25,816 bases of DNA from a virus. The stretch covers positions 1 through 25,816 of IMG/VR virus record IMGVR_UViG_3300010885_054041; one strand, 5' to 3'. Under the pieces are notes generated by a model that was not told the origin of the DNA, searched no databases, and saw only the letters and a program-made list of their open reading frames with translations. Every line of letters starts with the position of its first letter. The stretch's first letter is position 1. Made by a program: the position numbers and the translations under genes. Below are positions 22,246 to 25,816 of this stretch, piece after piece.

Positions 22246-23679
22246 ATGGCTGGAATTCCTACGTCCAACATTTTGCAACCCGGTGCGATTAGCGCCCAGT
22301 ATGCAAACCGGCAGTTAATATCTGATCTTCAGTTATTAACTCCACAATACTACAAGCAATATGTAGAAAAATACGGTAACGAAGATTTTACTTGGTGGCT
22401 TGCTACTTATGGTGGAATGGAAGAAGTTAAAAACAGAAACTTCTTTTGGTTTGAAAACAGAGGCAAATTAATGGTTGGTATCCAAGCCGCAGCTAATGTA
22501 AGCGCTGCTACTCCAGGTGGTACTATTACAGTAACACTTGCTTCTGGAGACCACTTTAATAGCGGAACTGAATCTCCAGTGCGTGCAGGTGAAACAATCA
22601 GAATTGCATCTACTAACGTAGAAGGCGAAATTTTGGCAATCACCGGTACTACTGCTTATGCATTCACTTTCACTGTGCGTCCAAAAATATCTACTCAAAC
22701 TTTAGCATCTTCTGGATCAACTAGCTTGTTGGCTACTGATGTAATGCTTTTGGGTGGAGATATGGATGCTGGAGAAGCCTCTATAAGTATCAATCCTCTT
22801 ATCCATTTGGATCAAAAGTATGATAACAACATCACCGAAATGAGAGAAAGCTGGTCAGCTTCAGATTTAGCTGAAATGACTGAAGTTTTCTATAACAGCG
22901 GTGTTTCTGGATCAGAAATGGCAGGTGGCGCACAAGCTGGTACTTCTTACTTTACTTACAAAGGATTAGTAAAAAGCAACCAACGCTTCATCAACAACGT
23001 AGAGTTCAAACTTATGCGTGGTAATGTCGTTAACAACACAGGTTTAAACACATCATCATCTGTTGGATCTCAAGGTATCATACCTAAGGTTCTTACTGAT
23101 GGCGAAACAGTTGGTTATACTCCTGGTACTCTTGATATTGCAAAAATGCATGAAATCACTCGTATTATGGATGTTAATGGCTGTGCTAACGACAACATGT
23201 GGTTGCAAGATATTTATCAGCGCCAAAACTTCAGTGATGGATTATTTAAAGAATATCCTGCTGGAGCTTACGTTTGGGGTAAAAACGAAAAATCCGAAGA
23301 TGCTGCAATCAACTATGGTGTAGATACACTTAGAATTGATGGCTACATGTTTAAGGTTAAGAAGTATAAGCAATTCAATACCGAAATGACCACTGGTCTT
23401 ACTCCGGTTAATGATTACTTCCGCAATTTTGGTATGATCTGTCCACAAGGTGAAACTCGTGATGCAAAAGATGTAACCAAATCATACAAGAACATTACTG
23501 TTATGTATCAAGCTCCACCTAAGGGCGGATCTACCGGTAATGCTATCAGAGTATGGCAGTGGGGTGGTGCTTCTATGAACCCAACAAGTGGAACAATGAC
23601 AGATAACATTGAGACTATCACTTATCGTGGTACTCGTGTGGTAGCTGCCAATCAGTTCATCATCGTTCAAGCAAGCTAA
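22246..23679 (+). CDS. Major capsid protein
   Basis: The shell protein of 477 aa, right after the scaffold. It starts MAGIPTSNILQPGAISAQYA, has an aromatic N-terminal region (NEDFTWWLATYGGMEEVKNRNFFWFENRG), a beta-rich inserted domain with Gly/Thr/Ser strands (about residues 80-175), and a long core with LIHLDQKYDNNITEMRESWS and a C-terminal strand end (VVAANQFIIVQAS). HK97-type fold is expected but not shown by the sequence alone. Codon choice differs from its neighbours: 11 of 17 Arg codons are CGN, mostly CGT, and AAC/TTC/ATC are common, as in highly expressed genes. A strong hairpin follows. Position, size and codon bias make this call solid. Confidence 0.85.
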   Translation: MAGIPTSNILQPGAISAQYANRQLISDLQLLTPQYYKQYVEKYGNEDFTWWLATYGGMEEVKNRNFFWFENRGKLMVGIQAAANVSAATPGGTITVTLASGDHFNSGTESPVRAGETIRIASTNVEGEILAITGTTAYAFTFTVRPKISTQTLASSGSTSLLATDVMLLGGDMDAGEASISINPLIHLDQKYDNNITEMRESWSASDLAEMTEVFYNSGVSGSEMAGGAQAGTSYFTYKGLVKSNQRFINNVEFKLMRGNVVNNTGLNTSSSVGSQGIIPKVLTDGETVGYTPGTLDIAKMHEITRIMDVNGCANDNMWLQDIYQRQNFSDGLFKEYPAGAYVWGKNEKSEDAAINYGVDTLRIDGYMFKVKKYKQFNTEMTTGLTPVNDYFRNFGMICPQGETRDAKDVTKSYKNITVMYQAPPKGGSTGNAIRVWQWGGASMNPTSGTMTDNIETITYRGTRVVAANQFIIVQAS

Positions 23680-23696
23680 TCAGCTAAAAAACAAAC

Positions 23697-23722
23697 GCCA
23701 CGAGGAGTAAAATCCTCGTGGC
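23697..23722 (+). terminator. Strong hairpin after the capsid gene
   Basis: A perfect 10-bp stem (GCCACGAGGA / TCCTCGTGGC) around GTAAAA, 18 bases after the capsid stop, followed by TATTTTAAAAAAA. It is the strongest hairpin in the window. It may end or protect the capsid transcript; the weak T-run suggests partial readthrough into the connector genes. Confidence 0.78.
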
Positions 23723-23769
23723 TATTTTAAAAAAACATCCCATGTATGTGGGAGGATAAAACCTTAAAA

Positions 23770-24672
23770 ATGGCAAAAATAAAAGATGTGCAATTCTCTC
23801 TAATCGGAGAAACACAAATATCTCCAAGCGAGGTACACCAAATGGAAGTTTCGCAATATGCGGTTAATAACCAAACAGTTTCAAACGAGATTAAATACCA
23901 TATTTTTAAATTGGTAGATACAAAGAAAAAAGGCGGAACATACATCCCTAATATAGACGATGTTATTAATCCAGAAACAGGAAGGGAAGAAAGGGCAAGA
24001 TTATTGGTTGGCGTTGATTCAATTTGGATTAAAGATCAAAAACACTTAGATCCAGATTACATCAAACAAAACGGTAAAAGCTTAAACTTTCCAAGAGGCT
24101 CAAAATGTTTAAGAATCCCAGATTGGGATAAAACAGCATTGCAATTTGCTAGGTCTTGCCGACATAATATAGGAAGTCCTAATCGCAAAACAGGCAGCAA
24201 GTTTGAGTTTTTTGAATACGATCCACAAAAGCAAGCAAAAGAAGCCCTAGACCGCGAAAGTTTAGAAATTGATATGGCTATCATTGCGCGCGAATTGGAT
24301 GAGAGTACACTAAAAAAGTACGTTAGTTTTTTAAAAATTCCAATGAATGACGAACTTGGCGAATTAAAAACATTAGATTTGCTAAGAAAAGAACTAATGT
24401 TGTATGCTAAAAGAAATGTTTATCAATTTCAAGATTTAGTAAACAACAAATCAAAAGAAGTAGAAGTGAATTATTTAGTTAAAAAAGGAGTTCTATCGGC
24501 TAAAATAGATATTGGAAGTCAGCCAGGAAGGGCATTTTGGGCTAATGGTGGCGGACTAATCGGAATCATTCCAATCAATAGACAACCAGTAGAATATTTG
24601 ACTGAACTCGCTTTAACTAATACAGAAGAAGGAAGGACATTCCAAAAACAGTTAAATGAAACAATGAAATGA
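23770..24672 (+). CDS. Virion or head-tail protein of unknown function (300 aa)
   Basis: ATG at 23746 is in frame, but it sits in a small hairpin after the capsid terminator and adds MWEDKTLK; ATG at 23770 (MAKIKDVQFSLIGETQ) is preferred. The N-terminal half is beta-rich (KYHIFKLVDTKKKGGTYIPNIDDVINPETGRE), with C118-type Cys and RSCRHNIG; the second half is helical (DESTLKKYVSFLKIPMNDELGELKTLDLLRKELMLYAKRNVYQ). It ends in an ATGA overlap with the connector gene. It could be a head-closure or capsid-associated protein, judged by place. Confidence 0.68.
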   Translation: MAKIKDVQFSLIGETQISPSEVHQMEVSQYAVNNQTVSNEIKYHIFKLVDTKKKGGTYIPNIDDVINPETGREERARLLVGVDSIWIKDQKHLDPDYIKQNGKSLNFPRGSKCLRIPDWDKTALQFARSCRHNIGSPNRKTGSKFEFFEYDPQKQAKEALDRESLEIDMAIIARELDESTLKKYVSFLKIPMNDELGELKTLDLLRKELMLYAKRNVYQFQDLVNNKSKEVEVNYLVKKGVLSAKIDIGSQPGRAFWANGGGLIGIIPINRQPVEYLTELALTNTEEGRTFQKQLNETMK

Positions 24673-25583
24673 CAATAGATGAGGTTTACCAATTAGTGCT
24701 TTACGCAACGGCTAAAAATTCTTCTCAAGGATATGTAAGCCCTGCTGATTTTAATCTTACGATTAATCAAGCTCAAAAAAGCTATGTATCGTATCTACTT
24801 GGTTCATTTCAACAATACGTTCCGGGCAGACCAGTGGCCAGGGTAGAATTTGGGCAAAATACAACAATTAGAACCAGGTTAGCACCAATAATAAAATGGG
24901 CTGATTTGACAAGTATTCCAACTACAGGCGTTAATGCTGGATATAAAGCTTATCCAAGCGATTATCTACAAGCAGACGCAATGGTTACTGCTACGGGTTA
25001 TAATAGAATTAGAGCGGTCCAGCAGGATTCGCTCTATTCTTTTTATAATTCTACTATTGATCCTATTGCCACTAATCCTATTTACATATTAGAAGAAGCT
25101 GGATTTAGATTTTTCCCAAATACAATTGGATCTGCTAAATTAAGTTATGTAGCAAATCCTCCCGATATGGTTTGGGCGTATGCATTAAATCAAAACAATG
25201 TGCCAATATACACTACAGGCATACAGGGCGTAAATGTTATTTTTGGCGGCAGCGGATATATTTTTGCTACCGTAACATTTTCAGCGCCAGCTGCAGGCGG
25301 AGTAACAGCTACAGGGACAGTTACAATATCTAGTGGCGTTATTACTGGAATTGTAATGACAAATTACGGCAGCGGATATGGAGGAACAGCTCCAACTATG
25401 ACACTTACTAACGTGGGTGGTATTGGGGCTTCTTTTGGTAGCCCAATAATATCCGTAAATCCAGTATGGGATGATGCAACAATGTTAGAAGTTATTGTTA
25501 GGGCATTAGCTATTATTGGTGTAAATTTACAGCTGAACACAGTTGAACAATATTCAATGGCAATTAAAAACCAAGGTCAATAA
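24669..25583 (+). CDS. Head-tail connector-like protein with an inserted GSGY beta domain
   Basis: The first 170 residues (MTIDEVYQLVLYATAKNSSQGYVSPADFNLTINQAQKSY, then YPSDYLQADAMV, ILEEAGFRFFPNTIGSAKLSYVANPP) and last 40 (DDATMLEVIVRALAIIGVNLQLNTVEQYSMAIK) read as one helical connector or adaptor domain. Between them, at about residues 184-262, lies a Gly/Thr-rich beta segment with two GSGY motifs and repeated strands (TFSAPAAGGVTATGTVTI, TNYGSGYGGTAPTMTL), like small domains in phage tail proteins. It overlaps both neighbours by a few bases. The connector role is inferred from place and pattern. Confidence 0.68.
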   Translation: MTIDEVYQLVLYATAKNSSQGYVSPADFNLTINQAQKSYVSYLLGSFQQYVPGRPVARVEFGQNTTIRTRLAPIIKWADLTSIPTTGVNAGYKAYPSDYLQADAMVTATGYNRIRAVQQDSLYSFYNSTIDPIATNPIYILEEAGFRFFPNTIGSAKLSYVANPPDMVWAYALNQNNVPIYTTGIQGVNVIFGGSGYIFATVTFSAPAAGGVTATGTVTISSGVITGIVMTNYGSGYGGTAPTMTLTNVGGIGASFGSPIISVNPVWDDATMLEVIVRALAIIGVNLQLNTVEQYSMAIKNQGQ

Positions 25584-25816
25584 TGACACGCCAGCAATTA
25601 ATAGAGCAAATAACAAGAGAAGTCTATGGCACACAGCCAAATGATGATGCTTCTATTACTCCTAACCTAATTAATCAAATGATTAACCAAGGAGTTGGAT
25701 TGGTAGTAAAACAAAACTATAAAGAAGCTGTACAATTAGACGGAGTTGGGTATGTAAATAATAGCTTTTATTCTACATTTAAGGGAATTGCTGTAGTAGC
25801 TGATGATAATTCTTTA
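25583..25816 (+). CDS. Connector or tail-region protein, 3' partial
   Basis: The start ATG shares one base with the preceding stop (TAATG). The 78 visible residues (MTRQQLIEQITREVYGTQPNDDASITPNLINQMINQG...) are helical at first and then beta, and the frame is open at the right edge. The start resembles the connector gene before it in plan (short N-terminal helix, then a polar loop and a second helix), so it may be another head-tail or tail adaptor. No family can be named from this part. Confidence 0.7.
   Translation, partial: MTRQQLIEQITREVYGTQPNDDASITPNLINQMINQGVGLVVKQNYKEAVQLDGVGYVNNSFYSTFKGIAVVADDNSL

Noticed and set aside
22407-22698. Two overlapping minus-strand ORFs in the capsid gene
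   Set aside because: Antisense shadows of the Gly/Thr-rich beta domain; composition mirrors the capsid codons.
1-25816. CRISPR arrays, tRNA genes, insertion sequences, integrase or attachment sites
   Set aside because: No spaced direct repeats, no cloverleaf sequence, no transposase or recombinase motif and no long terminal repeats were found by reading both strands.

Overview
The window is an AT-rich, gene-dense stretch of a tailed double-stranded DNA phage or prophage of a Bacteroidota host. The phage call rests on adjacent genes for terminase large subunit, portal, scaffold-like protein and major capsid protein, plus a NinG-type recombination protein and a primase-helicase. The host call rests on three things seen in the sequence: a TTTG-N19-TATATTTG promoter of the Bacteroidota primary sigma-factor type, A-rich leaders without Shine-Dalgarno sequences, and signal peptides ending in FSQ. 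Sizes and order (TerL about 690 aa, portal about 810 aa, several small genes, MCP 477 aa) are compatible with crAss-like or related podovirus-type phages, but that placement is inference.

Layout. (1) Positions 1-3023, plus strand: the end of a DNA methyltransferase, then small accessory genes. These include an orphan OmpR/PhoB-type winged-helix protein and several short signal-peptide, membrane or lipoprotein products, one broken by a frameshift. (2) Positions 2965-7151, minus strand: a replication and recombination operon read from a well-formed promoter at 7173-7203. In order of transcription it has a 63-aa protein, a winged-helix replication protein, a conserved helical protein, a prim-pol/RecA-like helicase fusion, a 65-aa protein, NinG, and two possible tiny membrane proteins. 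(3) Positions 7294-8380, plus strand: divergent small genes (secreted protein, winged-helix protein, 50-aa protein, Cys-rich protein), ending at a bidirectional terminator shared with a lone minus-strand gene at 8425-8664. (4) Positions 8737-12444, plus strand: a tightly overlapping cassette of a GT9-like protein, a small SH3-like protein, a DUF5672-GT9 fusion, a SAM methyltransferase and a GT2-like protein. (5) Positions 12455-25816, plus strand: packaging and virion genes, namely two conserved phage proteins, a possible small terminase, TerL, portal, small virion-associated genes, a tandem pair of paralogs, a DUF5856-like protein, scaffold, MCP, a strong hairpin, and head-tail connector genes running off the right edge.

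The left arm appears to act early in infection (DNA protection, regulation, envelope proteins, replication) and the right arm late (packaging and assembly). The sugar cassette sits between them and is the best candidate for an under-described system: a phage-encoded glycan pathway that could decorate the virion, the host envelope or DNA. Other points worth attention are a probable nonsense mutation (AAA to TAA) in a conserved small virion gene at 19500-19649, a terminator-like hairpin four bases before the portal start, a split lipoprotein at 1594-1814, and a beta domain inserted in the connector protein at 24669-25583. No tRNA, CRISPR array, integrase or insertion sequence was seen.
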